Shown here: positions 6,153 through 13,866 of the stretch, piece by piece | Layout: each line of letters starts with the position of its first letter | How positions within the stretch are numbered: position 1 is the first letter of the stretch | NCBI GenBank assembly: GCA_934504065.1 | Contig: CAKSVQ010000036.1 | Location: 1 to 17,279 of the forward strand | Source of the DNA: an uncultured Dysosmobacter sp. | Lineage (GTDB): Bacteria > Bacillota > Clostridia > Oscillospirales > Oscillospiraceae | Length of the DNA: 17,279 nt | Direction: 5' to 3' | The notes under the pieces: generated by a model | The model's database searches: none | What the model was told of the DNA's origin: nothing | Seen by the model: only the letters and a program-made list of their open reading frames with translations | Program-made: the position numbers and the translations under genes

Positions 6153-6995
6153 ATGATCAAGATCACCGCAGACAGCACCTGCGACCTGCCGTCCGCGCTG
6201 CTGGAAACCCACCATATTTCCATTGCCCCGCTGGGGGTGGTCAAGGGCGGCAAGCTGTATCGCGACGGCGTGAATATCCGCACGGCGGACATTGCCGCCC
6301 ACGTGGCCGCCGGGGGTGAGCTCACCACCACCAACGCCGTGAATGCCGCGGACTATGAAGACCTGTTCCGCCGGGCGGGGGAAGACTGCAACGCCGTTAT
6401 CCACGTGGACATTGGCAGCGGCTTTTCCAGCTGCTATCAGAATGCCCGCCTTGCGGCGGAGGAGGTGCCGGGGGAGGTCTACGTGGTGGACTCTGCCAAC
6501 CTTTCCGTGGGCAACGGCATTCTGGCGCTGTGCGCGGCGGAGGCCGCCGAGGCGGGCAAGTCCGCCGGGGAGATCGTTTCCCTGCTGGAGGAGCTGGCTC
6601 CCCGGGTGGAGATGAGCTTTGTGCTGGATCGGCTGGACTACATGAAAAAGGGCGGGCGCTGCTCCGCCGTTACCGCGCTGGGGGCCAACCTTTTAAAACT
6701 GCATCCCTGCATTGAGGTCATCGGCGGAAAGATGTCCGTGACCAAGAAATACCGCGGCTCCATGGAAAAGGTGGTGGCCGACTATGTACGCGAGCGCATT
6801 TCCGGCCGGACGGACATCGACACCAGCCGGGTGATCCTGGTGGATACCTGTGCTGACGACCGCCTTTGCGCCGTGGCCCGCCGCTGTGTGGAGGAGGACG
6901 GCCGTTTCGGCGAGATCATCGAGGCCAAGGCCGGGTGCACCATTTTCTCCCACTGCGGGCCGGACACGCTGGGCATTCTGCTGTTGCGCAAGTAA
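6153..6995 (+). CDS. DegV family fatty-acid-binding protein (FakB-like), copy 2
   Basis: 280 aa, cytoplasmic; ATG at 6153 with GAAAGGAG upstream. Family marks are DSTCDLP (7-13), TTTNAVNAADYEDLF in the head-group loop (the usual T-S-Q-P is T-T-N-A here), IDIGSGFSSCYQNA-type segment near residue 90 (reads VDIGSGFSS), LDRLDYMKKGGRCSAV in the second domain and FSHCGPDTLGILL near the end, the form of the H-x-GPG loop that copy 1 lacks. It is only distantly similar to copy 1, so the pair may differ in acyl-chain preference. The next gene starts 50 bp later on the same strand and encodes an acyl-ACP thioesterase. That pairing supports a true fatty-acid role: the free acid released by the enzyme could be handed to this carrier and then to a FakA kinase elsewhere. 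Confidence 0.93.
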   Translation: MIKITADSTCDLPSALLETHHISIAPLGVVKGGKLYRDGVNIRTADIAAHVAAGGELTTTNAVNAADYEDLFRRAGEDCNAVIHVDIGSGFSSCYQNARLAAEEVPGEVYVVDSANLSVGNGILALCAAEAAEAGKSAGEIVSLLEELAPRVEMSFVLDRLDYMKKGGRCSAVTALGANLLKLHPCIEVIGGKMSVTKKYRGSMEKVVADYVRERISGRTDIDTSRVILVDTCADDRLCAVARRCVEEDGRFGEIIEAKAGCTIFSHCGPDTLGILLLRK

Positions 6996-7045
6996 GTGGA
7001 AAAGGCGCGGCGACGCCGGAAACCGGAAAAGAGAGGAGCGATTTC

Positions 7046-7792
7046 ATGCAGGATTTTAAGCAGAGCATGACAGAGCACAGCTATACCCGGCAGGAAGAGC
7101 TGATCTTCTGGGACTGTGACCGGGAAAAACGGATGCGGGTGGCGGCCATCCTCAGCAAAATGGCCACCTTTGCCGGATATGACTACGACGCGCGGGGGCT
7201 GACCCACGAAAAGCTGTTTGCCATGCGGGAGGTGTTTCTGCTCTCCCGCATCGCGGTGCGCATCCACACCTGCCCCCACGACCGGGATGTGCTCACCATC
7301 ACCACATGGGAAAACGGGGTAAAGTCTGCCCATATGCAGCGGGTGTATGAAATGGTGGATCAGACAGGGCAGCTGTGCGTCAGCGGCAAAAGCGACTGGA
7401 TACTGGTCGATCCCCTGACCCGCAAGATCATGCGGCCCAGCTCGTTTACCGCAAAGCCGCTGGGCGTTTGCCCCAAGAGCATTGACTGCCCGGAGCCGAA
7501 GAAGATCCTGCTGCCCCATGAGGGCTTAGAGGATTTGGGCGTGCACCGGGTGCGCTGGTCGGATCTGGACGGCAATGGCCATCTTTACAGCGGCAACTAT
7601 GGCGACATTGTGTGGAATGTGCTGCCAGAGGACCTGCAGCCCCGCGTGCCCAAAGAGTTCTATATCAACTACTGCAAAGAGGCCACGCTGAACGAGGACC
7701 TGACGCTCAAGGGCTTCCGTGAGGGGGAGACCTATCGGGTGGAGGGTCTTGGCCCGGAGGGCACCTGCTTTACCGCGCAGTGCGTGTTCTAA
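7046..7792 (+). CDS. Acyl-ACP thioesterase (FatA/FatB-like, bacterial)
   Basis: 248 aa, cytoplasmic, cleaves the acyl chain from acyl carrier protein to give free fatty acid. ATG at 7046 follows GAGAGGAG by about seven bases. The length fits two tandem hot-dog folds (about 8-130 and 160-248) as in Pfam PF01643. The second carries WSDLDGNGHLYSGNY (171-185), matching the family's D-L-D-x-N-x-H active-site segment, with Asn177 and His179 as likely catalytic residues. The plant-type HVNNxxY continues here as HLYSGNY, a common bacterial variant. It is the second gene of an operon with DegV copy 2 and ends in a clear terminator. Chain-length specificity cannot be read. A medium- or branched-chain role is possible in gut Clostridia but is a guess. 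Confidence 0.9.
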   Translation: MQDFKQSMTEHSYTRQEELIFWDCDREKRMRVAAILSKMATFAGYDYDARGLTHEKLFAMREVFLLSRIAVRIHTCPHDRDVLTITTWENGVKSAHMQRVYEMVDQTGQLCVSGKSDWILVDPLTRKIMRPSSFTAKPLGVCPKSIDCPEPKKILLPHEGLEDLGVHRVRWSDLDGNGHLYSGNYGDIVWNVLPEDLQPRVPKEFYINYCKEATLNEDLTLKGFREGETYRVEGLGPEGTCFTAQCVF

Positions 7793-7814
7793 AACCTGGA
7801 AAGTGACGAAACAG

Positions 7815-7853
7815 CAAGGGACTGCCCCGTGAGGAGCAGTCCCTTGTCCTTTT
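7815..7853 (+). terminator. Rho-independent terminator of the degV2-thioesterase operon
   Basis: Perfect 11-bp stem (7815-7825/7836-7846), ten-base loop, followed by CCTTTT. The T-run is on the plus-strand side only, so it mainly ends the thioesterase transcript, 23 bp after its stop. Confidence 0.85.
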
Positions 7854-7861
7854 AGAAAGCC

Positions 7862-9196
7862 TTATTTCCGGGCGTTCCGCTTTTTGAAAAAGACGATCAT
7901 GCACAGCGTGATCTGCACCAGCGTGGAGATGGGGGAGGAAAGCCCCAGCGCGAAGAGGGAGCCGGGCACCAAGCGGCTCATCAAAACCGCCACGGGCAGC
8001 CGCACGCCCACCGCCCCGATCATGCCCTGCACCATCACGAACACCGTCTGTCCGCAGCCGTTGAAATAGCCAACGAAGCAGAAGAGGAAGGAGGTCAGCA
8101 GACAGTCGATGGCATAGGCCTTCAGATATTCCCAGCCAGCGGCCACCACCGCCGGGTCCTCCGCGAACAATCCGGAGAGCAGGCTGCCGTGGAAAAAGGA
8201 GATGTAGGCCATTAAAAGCCCCACCGCCACTGAGGACAAAATACCGTACCACAGCGCCCGGTCGGCCCGCTCCGTCTGCCCGGCGCCGATGTTCTGGGCC
8301 ACAAAGGCGGACATGGACTGCATATAGGCCGAGGGTACCAGCATAATGAAGGCGCACAGCTTTTCCGCCACGCCAACCCCGGCGGAGGCCACAGTGCCCA
8401 TGGTGTTGGCAATGGTGAGTACCGCCAGGAACGAGAAGTTGACCAGCAGGTCCTGCAATGCAACGGGAAAGCCCAAGCGCACGATCCTGCCCATCAGCGC
8501 CCCGTCGAAGCGCAGGTCATCCCGGCAGATGGAAAACGGCAATCCCCGGCGGCGGATGATGACAAGAGACAGCACCACGCTGATCGCCTGCGCCGCCACC
8601 GTGGCGATGGCCGCTCCGGCCACGCCCAGCCCCGCGCCGCCCACCAGCGCAAGGTCGCCCGCAATGTTGCACACGCAGGCGATGGTCACGGTGAGCAGAG
8701 GCATTTTCGAGTCACCCATTCCCCGGAAAATGCTGCCCAGAATGTTATAGGCCACGATGAACACCGCCCCGCCGGAGCAGATGCGCACATACTCCACCGC
8801 ACCGGAAAAGGCCTCTTCCGGGATGTGCATCCCGGCGGCCACCCACGGCGCGGCCAGCAGCATCCCCACGGTGACGGCCAGCGCCACCGCCGTGAAGAGG
8901 AGGATGCCGCTGCCCACGATCTTTCCTGCCTCGCTCTGCCGCCCCTCGCCCAGCTTCTGCCCCAGCAGCACCGTCACTCCCATGGAAAGCCCGGTGATGA
9001 CAAGGGTGATGGTCTGCATGATCTGGCTTCCGGTGGAAACGGCGGAAATATCCGCCGCCGTGCCGAACCGCCCCACTACTTGCAGATCTACCGCGCCGTA
9101 CATGGCCTGCAGCAGCAGCGCCAGCAGCACCGGCAGCGCAAAGCGCACCAGCGCGGAAAGGATCGGTCCCTGTGTAAAATCGTGTTTCCGCTCCAT
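7862..9196 (-). CDS. MATE family efflux transporter
   Basis: 444 aa inner-membrane exporter with about 12 hydrophobic segments in two six-helix halves, using a Na+ or H+ gradient to expel cationic drugs or metabolites. The start is ATG at 9196 with GGGAGAG upstream; the open frame beyond it covers a structured leader and is not coding. Family marks are ILSALVRFALPVLLALLLQAMYGAVDLQVVGRFG at the N-terminus (the D-x-x-x-V-G-R/H segment of helix 1-2), GLSMGVTVLLGQKLGEG in helix 2, and the corresponding SAFVAQNIGAGQTERA in the second half. It ends with a basic FFKKRNARK tail. It has its own promoter and a 105-base leader that can fold into a terminator, so transcription may be conditional. The substrate is unknown. 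Confidence 0.93.
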   Translation of the reverse strand: MERKHDFTQGPILSALVRFALPVLLALLLQAMYGAVDLQVVGRFGTAADISAVSTGSQIMQTITLVITGLSMGVTVLLGQKLGEGRQSEAGKIVGSGILLFTAVALAVTVGMLLAAPWVAAGMHIPEEAFSGAVEYVRICSGGAVFIVAYNILGSIFRGMGDSKMPLLTVTIACVCNIAGDLALVGGAGLGVAGAAIATVAAQAISVVLSLVIIRRRGLPFSICRDDLRFDGALMGRIVRLGFPVALQDLLVNFSFLAVLTIANTMGTVASAGVGVAEKLCAFIMLVPSAYMQSMSAFVAQNIGAGQTERADRALWYGILSSVAVGLLMAYISFFHGSLLSGLFAEDPAVVAAGWEYLKAYAIDCLLTSFLFCFVGYFNGCGQTVFVMVQGMIGAVGVRLPVAVLMSRLVPGSLFALGLSSPISTLVQITLCMIVFFKKRNARK

Positions 9197-9224
9197 CAAA
9201 CTTCTCTCCCTTTTTTCAACGAAA

Positions 9225-9291
9225 AAAGCCGGATAAGAACCCCGGGCGACACCCGGCATCTTATCCGGCTTTACAACTGCGGTTGTAAGCC
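9225..9291 (-). promoter_or_regulatory. Candidate attenuator/operator in the MATE leader
   Basis: Read on the minus strand, the leader can form a first stem (9291-9282 with 9277-9267, one bulge; core TACAAC-CGCA-GTTGTA on that strand, a perfect 16-bp palindrome) or a second, stronger stem (9272-9260 with 9237-9225, 13 bp perfect, with an inner CCGGG/CCCGG stem) followed by TTTTTT. The two share 9267-9272 and exclude each other, as antiterminator and terminator do. The TACAAC/GTTGTA palindrome could instead be a repressor site just downstream of the promoter. No known riboswitch was recognised. Confidence 0.55.
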
Positions 9292-9307
9292 CTCCGTGGA
9301 CGCGACG

Positions 9308-9336
9308 ATGGTAACACAGTTGCCGTAGTTTGTCAA
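9308..9336 (-). promoter_or_regulatory. Promoter of the MATE gene
   Basis: On the minus strand TTGACA (9336-9331), a 17-base spacer and TACCAT (9313-9308). It predicts a transcript start near 9301, about 105 bases before the start codon, and places the hairpins in the leader RNA. Confidence 0.6.
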
Positions 9337-9359
9337 GACGCGGCAGGGCGGTTTGGGCG

Positions 9360-10517
9360 TTAATTCTTTTTCCCACCGCGGCGCAGGCGGCTGCCCAGCT
9401 TGCCCTCCTCCTGAATGCCCTCCAGCGTCATGCGCAGGTTGCTGCGAAAGAGCAGCCCCACAAACTTCCAAAGGCCCTCCCGGGTCTCCTTATCCAGATC
9501 CTTCATGGCCTTGACCATGGCCCCCACGGCCTTAAAGCTGTCGGCTTTCAGGTCGGTCAGCGTTACCGCGCCGGAGGCGGAGAGCACATTGAAAAGCCCC
9601 TCCACAAAGTCTTCCCGCTGGGCGGCAGTCAGCCCATGCACCCACGCGCGCAGGGCCTGATCGCTCAAATGGGCCTGCCGGGTCACCTGCCGCAGTGTGA
9701 GGAAGCGGGGGCCCATCACCTGCCAGGAAAATCCGTCGTGCTGCATCAGGCCCAGCTGATCGCTGTCTACCACGGTGTAATCCTCCTCATGTTCCAGCAG
9801 CATCCCCACCACCGAGGATTTGGGCACGATGGAGAAAATGCGCCCCGCCACCCGGCGGTGCTGCTCCAGCTCCAGAAGGTCGGTGTGGAAGCCGGGGCCG
9901 TCGTTGGACCAGATGGCCTCAATGCGCCGCTGCACGGCCACCGGGGAAAAGACTCCGGCGTACACCGCAAGGTTCCCGCCCTTGGAGTGGCCCCCCAGCC
10001 GCAGACGCTTACGGGGGAACTGACGCGCCACCGCCCGGGCATAGTCCACCGCCTTTTTCTGGGCAGGCACCTCCGGCATACAGGCAAGCTCAAAGTCCTC
10101 CTTCCATCCGGCCAGCGTGTCGTCCGTGCCCCGGAAGGAGAGGTACAGCGTCCGGTCCCCCGTCTCAATGGTCAGCGCGGCGAACTGTTCCCCCCGCCCC
10201 ACATCCAGATGGTTTTCAAAGCAGTTCAGGCTCATGTCCCCAAAGCGCCGGGAATCTGCCATTTTCCGCAGCATATCCGGGATGGCGTCGGGCACCAGCA
10301 CGCCCATGTCGATCTTTTCTCCCTCGGGAAAGCGGGCGAAAAAGCGCCGGGATGCCTCCCACAGCTTCACGCTCTCCCCGCCGCCCGGCGGGGGCACGAT
10401 GCCCTGAAAGTCCACAAAGGACAGCTCCGCCAAAATCAAGTTATCCACCTCGTTGAAGGGCGACTGCTCCATTGTTAGGTCGCCCCGCCAATCCAGATAG
10501 TCCAGCAGGTTTGCCAT
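9360..10517 (-). CDS. DUF2974 / Mbeg1-like alpha/beta-hydrolase (lipase-like)
   Basis: 385 aa. The start is ATG at 10517, with AAAAGGAGGG just upstream; the frame is open to 10574 but lacks a site there. The protein opens with ANLLDYLDWRGDLTMEQSPFNEVDNLILAELS, the standard start of the DUF2974 family. Residues 125-140 (YLSFRGTDDTLAGWKEDF) and GGHSKGGNLA (175-184) match class 3 lipase-type folds: Ser178 in G-H-S-K-G is the nucleophile, and NDGPGF around residue 212 is another family mark. No signal peptide is seen, so it acts in the cytoplasm unless exported otherwise. Some members have been described as lipase-like; the natural substrate is unknown. The C-terminal 100 residues are helical and Lys-rich. 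Confidence 0.88.
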   Translation of the reverse strand: MANLLDYLDWRGDLTMEQSPFNEVDNLILAELSFVDFQGIVPPPGGGESVKLWEASRRFFARFPEGEKIDMGVLVPDAIPDMLRKMADSRRFGDMSLNCFENHLDVGRGEQFAALTIETGDRTLYLSFRGTDDTLAGWKEDFELACMPEVPAQKKAVDYARAVARQFPRKRLRLGGHSKGGNLAVYAGVFSPVAVQRRIEAIWSNDGPGFHTDLLELEQHRRVAGRIFSIVPKSSVVGMLLEHEEDYTVVDSDQLGLMQHDGFSWQVMGPRFLTLRQVTRQAHLSDQALRAWVHGLTAAQREDFVEGLFNVLSASGAVTLTDLKADSFKAVGAMVKAMKDLDKETREGLWKFVGLLFRSNLRMTLEGIQEEGKLGSRLRRGGKKN

Positions 10518-10563
10518 AAGCCCTCCTTTTCCGTCCCATGAGATGTTCGTGATCGATGTGCGT

Positions 10564-10592
10564 ATTATACCCAAATTCCATGCCCGCTACAA
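10564..10592 (-). promoter_or_regulatory. Promoter of the DUF2974 gene
   Basis: On the minus strand TTGTAG (10592-10587), a 17-base spacer and a perfect TATAAT (10569-10564), 47 bp before the start codon. Confidence 0.6.
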
Positions 10593-10661
10593 GAGGGCGG
10601 GGGACATTTTCCACAGCTGCCGCGCATAGGATAGTCCATCACAACGGAAGAGGTGGACAAC

Positions 10662-11264
10662 ATGACGGCTGCGGCTCAAAATTCTGTTTTGCTGGAGGGC
10701 TTTCCCGTGGAAAAGCCTCAATGGTCACACGATAACCACGGCGTTTCCTTTTACCGCCTGATGCTCCGGGTGCCCCGGCTTTCCGGCGCGGAGGATGTGC
10801 TGCCCCTGCTGATGCCGGAGAGCCTGACGGCGCAGGTGCAGGAGGGCCAGCCCCTCCGGGTGCGGGGGCAGTTGCGCTCGTTCAATAACCGCAGCGGTGT
10901 GGGCAACCGTCTGGTGCTGACGGTGTATGTTCTCTCCATTCAGCCGGGGCTGGGGGAGCCGTGCAACACCATCACCCTGTCCGGCACGCTCTGCAAGCCG
11001 CCGATCTTCCGCCGCACGCCGCTGGGGCGCAGCATCTGTGATCTGATGCTGGCCGTGCCCCGGCGTTATGGCCGGGCGGACTATCTGCCCGTTATCGCGT
11101 GGGGGCAGCTGGCGGTGCGCACCAGCCTTTTGGAGGTGGGCGGCGCGCTGGCACTGGAGGGCCGGGTGCAAAGCCGCGTTTACCACAAGCCCCTGCCCGA
11201 CGGCTCCACCGAAGAGCGGGTGGCCTTCGAGGTCTCGATGATGCACCTGACAGAAGACGTGTGA
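10662..11264 (+). CDS. SSB-like protein with tandem OB folds
   Basis: 200 aa, cytoplasmic. I chose ATG at 10662, eight bases after GGAAGAGG; an in-frame GTG at 10653 overlaps that site. The chain reads as two OB-fold repeats, about 9-95 and 104-196. The second is the more typical: NTITLSGTLCKPPIFRRTPLGRSICDLMLAVPR, then YLPVIAWGQLA and GGALALEGRVQSRVY match the strands of SSB/PriB-type single-stranded DNA-binding domains (the P-x-x-R-x-T-P-x-G-x-x-x-C/V and D-x-x-x-x-x-A-W-G blocks). The first repeat keeps FYRLMLRVPR and LRVRGQLRSFNN. There is no acidic C-terminal tail ending in DDDIPF, so it is not the main replicative SSB. Similar two-domain proteins are common in Oscillospiraceae with unproven roles. 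Confidence 0.85.
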   Translation: MTAAAQNSVLLEGFPVEKPQWSHDNHGVSFYRLMLRVPRLSGAEDVLPLLMPESLTAQVQEGQPLRVRGQLRSFNNRSGVGNRLVLTVYVLSIQPGLGEPCNTITLSGTLCKPPIFRRTPLGRSICDLMLAVPRRYGRADYLPVIAWGQLAVRTSLLEVGGALALEGRVQSRVYHKPLPDGSTEERVAFEVSMMHLTEDV

Positions 11265-11524
11265 GACCGTCGAAAAAGTGGCGAAGCCACTTTTTCGAGG
11301 AAGTTTCGCTGCGCTCTGCGCCTCGGTTGTCCGCTTATAGCGGACAATTCGACGCTCGCTTCGCGCAAAGTGTTTTCTGCCACGCACATGTCGCGGCAGA
11401 CTGGGCAGCCGTTAGCGGCTTTGCCGCTTTACGGATGCCGCGTACCCTTTACGGGTAAAACGTTCCTTTTCATTTCTTTCGCGTTTCCGAACGCGAAACT
11501 CTGTGATGCTTTTTTTGACAGACT
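11264..11524 (+). repeat. Structured intergenic repeat, copy 2 (full length)
   Basis: About 261 bp. Stem 1 is 11270-11282/11286-11298 (13 bp), then the conserved GAGGAAGTTTCGCT linker; stem 2 11327-11334/11340-11347; the GCGCAAAGTG box; stem 3 11376-11381/11395-11400 with a 13-base loop differing from copy 1 by only two bases; an insert (11401-11476) with extra small hairpins that copy 1 lacks; stem 4 11477-11485/11490-11498 (9 bp, four-base loop, as in copy 1); then AAACTCTGTGATG and a T7 run into GACAGACT. The ends (AGACCGTCGAAAAAG and the complement of CTTTTTTTGACAGACT) form an imperfect terminal inverted repeat. It starts on the last base of the SSB-like stop codon. Confidence 0.85.
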
Positions 11525-11531
11525 GAAAATC

Positions 11532-11567
11532 CCGCCGCGGAACAACTGTTCCGCGGCGGCTGTTTTT
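11532..11567. terminator. Terminator between convergent SSB-like and GerMN genes
   Basis: Perfect 12-bp GC-rich stem (11532-11543/11548-11559) with a four-base loop, followed by CTGTTTTT on the plus side and ATTTTC on the minus side. The GerMN stop codon lies inside the T-run, so the hairpin begins right after the gene. Confidence 0.88.
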
Positions 11568-12453
11568 AGCAATAAGCGCCGCTGATGTCCACCGTGCCAT
11601 AGGTCTTGGCGAACACGCCGTCCACCAGAAAGCGAATTTCCTCCACCGAGTCCAGCGACCGCAGCGACTGGGTGATCGCCCGGATGGCAGGGCTAAGCTC
11701 CGTGTCCGGCGGCAGCGTTTCCAGCTGGGAGGAGGCAAGATTCACATAGCACACGCCCTCCTCCTGCCAGACCGACCGCACCCGGAAGCCCTCCGGCAGC
11801 GCAGCGGAGAGACGCTTGCTGACAGGGCCGTTTTCCAGCGCCCGTACCACGGCGAAGACCTGCGTGTCGCCCTCATAAAGGTCCAGCGTCCGCTCCTCTC
11901 CGCACAGCGTCCCATCGCTGTCGGGGAAGTACAGCACGGCGGCCACCGTGCCCACCACGTCTTCCTCCGCCGTCAGCAGCACGTCCCGGGAGGTGAAGGT
12001 CTGCTTGTCCCGATAGGCAAGCTCCTGCCCCCGGACGGTGATGCGCACAGAGCCGATCTCCGGGATCTGGGTCAACGTCAGCGCCACGGCATAGTCCGCC
12101 AGCGTCAGCGCAACGCCGGAAAGGCTGGCATAGGCGGCGGATACGTCCACGTATGCCCGTCCGCCCTCCACCCGCAGCTCCAGCAGGCTGGTGCCCGCGG
12201 GGATAGGGCTTTTCAGCGTCATGTCCAGCGGCCCCTGCAAAAGGGCCTCCATCAGCGCGGCGGCGGTCTCCTCCACGCTGCCGGACTCTTGCGGCAGATA
12301 AGCTGTTTCCGCCCGCAGGGCGCCGCTGCCCATTTCTGCTTCGGCCTCCTGAAAATAGAGGGCGTAGGCCGTCTCGCCGCTGCGCGCTTCTCCGCAGCCT
12401 GCGCACAGCAGTGCCAGCGCGGCGGCCAGCAGTGCGCCGATCATTCGTTTCAT
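11566..12453 (-). CDS. GerMN-domain lipoprotein
   Basis: 295 aa. The start is ATG at 12453, which overlaps the kinase stop as ATGA and has GGAAGGGGG upstream; this means translational coupling. The N-terminus (MKRMIGALLAAALALLCAGC) is a lipoprotein signal with Cys20 as probable lipid anchor; Cys at the -3 position is unusual but the A-G-C end is standard. Two GerMN domains follow (about 35-135 and 165-285), each with the pattern of a Tyr-rich strand, V/EETAAALMEALLQGP, P-x-G-T-x-L-L-x-L-x-V and a Y-V-D-V/N-x-S block. GerMN proteins act on the outer face of the membrane, in germination complexes or near cell-wall sensors. As last gene of a two-component operon it may tune the kinase, as YycH does for WalK (inference). 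Confidence 0.9.
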   Translation of the reverse strand: MKRMIGALLAAALALLCAGCGEARSGETAYALYFQEAEAEMGSGALRAETAYLPQESGSVEETAAALMEALLQGPLDMTLKSPIPAGTSLLELRVEGGRAYVDVSAAYASLSGVALTLADYAVALTLTQIPEIGSVRITVRGQELAYRDKQTFTSRDVLLTAEEDVVGTVAAVLYFPDSDGTLCGEERTLDLYEGDTQVFAVVRALENGPVSKRLSAALPEGFRVRSVWQEEGVCYVNLASSQLETLPPDTELSPAIRAITQSLRSLDSVEEIRFLVDGVFAKTYGTVDISGAYC

Positions 12454-13859
12454 GCCAAAGCGCCCCCTTCCTCTGCCGTGGGCCAGCGGACGGTGAACAC
12501 CGCGCCGCCGGAGGGGCGGTTGGCCGCCTCCACCGTGCCGCCCCGGCGCTTCACCGTGTCGCTGACGATGGAAAGGCCCAGTCCGGTGCCGCCCGCAGCC
12601 CGGGAGCGGGCCTTGTCCACCCGGTAGAACCGCTCGAATATCCGGGGCAGGTCGGCCTCCGGAATGCCCGCGCCGTTGTCTGCCACGGCCAGCAAAACGG
12701 TCCCGCCCTCCCGGCGGAGGGTGACGGATACCTGCCCCCCGGCGGGGGTGTATTTTACCGCGTTGTCCACCAGATTGTAAACCACCTGATGCAGCTCGTC
12801 TTTGGAAGAGAGCACGGTGCATCCCGGCTCCATCCGCTCTTCCAGTGTCACGTTCTTTTCCTGCGCCACAAGGGCCATCATCCGCAGCACCTGCCGGGCG
12901 ACCTCCTCCACGTCCACCACAGCAGCCGCGTCCAGCACGCTGCTGTCCAGCCGGGTCAGGCGCAGCAGGTCCTCGGTGATGCGGCTGAGCCGCTCGGCCT
13001 CCCGCCCAATGTCAGAGACGAATTCCCGGGTGGTGGCGGGGTCGATGTTCTCCGTCTGCAAGATGGAATCGGTCAGCAGGCGGATGGCCGCAAGGGGCGT
13101 TTTCAGCTCATGGGACGCATCGGAGACAAAGCGCCGCCGGGCGTTTTCCGTGGTTTGCAGGCGGCCGGTCAGGCTGTTGAACTCCTCGCCAATTTGGGCG
13201 ATCTCATCCCGGCCCCGGATTTCCGCCCGGTGGCTGTAAGCGCCCTCCCGCACCTTGCGGATGGCGGTGAGCAGCTCGCCGATCTTCCGCGTCAGCGCCA
13301 CGGACAGCACCAGACTCAGCACCAGCACCACGCCGCCGATCACGGCGCTCAGCCGCAGCAGGTTTTCTTGCAAGCCTTCCAGCAGCGCGGCCTGCTCCGT
13401 GTCGTATTCATAGGCGTACACCGCGCCGATGATCTGATTCTGGTAGAGCACGGGGGAAGAGGCCCGGCTGCGGAACGCGCCATTTTTATAGATGCAGGAA
13501 AAGGTGTCGTTCCCAAGCAGGGCCTGCACCAGCTCGGTGTACAGGGCGTAGCGCCCCACGGCGCTTCCGGTCTCCCGGGTGTCGTACAGTACCCGGCCGG
13601 ACCCGTCCGTTACCAGTATGCGGGAAAGGCCGGTCTCTTCCACCACGGCCATGGCCGCCGTCACGTTTTCCTCGTTGAGGCGGTCCAGCCCTGCAAGGGA
13701 GTTGACCATCACGGAGACGCTGCCCTGCAGCGTGGTCTCCTTGGAGCGGAACACCATGTTTTCCGACACCAGCAGCGGATAGGTGTTGAGCAGCAGCAGT
13801 ACGCCCAGAATGATGAGGATGTAGCTCAGGCCGAATTTGACCTGCAAACTGTCCCACAA
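12450..13859 (-). CDS. Membrane sensor histidine kinase (WalK/PhoR-like)
   Basis: 469 aa. The frame opens with TTG at 13859, 7 bp after the response-regulator stop, with a weak AAAGAG site; no ATG fits before the first membrane helix, so a TTG start is likely. Layout: membrane helix 10-32, extracytoplasmic sensor about 33-168 (PAS-like/dCache-like strand pattern, LVTDGSGRVLYDTR), helix 169-190, HAMP 190-242, HisKA with FVSDASHELKTPLAAI (His250 phosphorylated), then HATPase_c with NLVDNAVKYTP (N box), VADNGAGIP (G1), FERFYRVDKARSR (F box) and GGTGLGLSI (G2). It phosphorylates the regulator encoded just before it. There is no cytoplasmic PAS domain, unlike WalK of Bacillus, so PhoR-like is the safer label. 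The signal is unknown. Confidence 0.93.
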   Translation of the reverse strand: MWDSLQVKFGLSYILIILGVLLLLNTYPLLVSENMVFRSKETTLQGSVSVMVNSLAGLDRLNEENVTAAMAVVEETGLSRILVTDGSGRVLYDTRETGSAVGRYALYTELVQALLGNDTFSCIYKNGAFRSRASSPVLYQNQIIGAVYAYEYDTEQAALLEGLQENLLRLSAVIGGVVLVLSLVLSVALTRKIGELLTAIRKVREGAYSHRAEIRGRDEIAQIGEEFNSLTGRLQTTENARRRFVSDASHELKTPLAAIRLLTDSILQTENIDPATTREFVSDIGREAERLSRITEDLLRLTRLDSSVLDAAAVVDVEEVARQVLRMMALVAQEKNVTLEERMEPGCTVLSSKDELHQVVYNLVDNAVKYTPAGGQVSVTLRREGGTVLLAVADNGAGIPEADLPRIFERFYRVDKARSRAAGGTGLGLSIVSDTVKRRGGTVEAANRPSGGAVFTVRWPTAEEGGALA

Positions 13860-13866
13860 TCTGCGT

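Noticed and set aside
9330..10478. Open frame of 382 codons on the plus strand opposite the DUF2974 gene
   Set aside because: Shadow of a gene with a clear lipase-type G-H-S-K-G motif and start signal.
10607..10615. DnaA-box-like TTTTCCACA near the SSB-like gene
   Set aside because: A single site with one mismatch and no AT-rich unwinding region or further boxes; not evidence of an origin.
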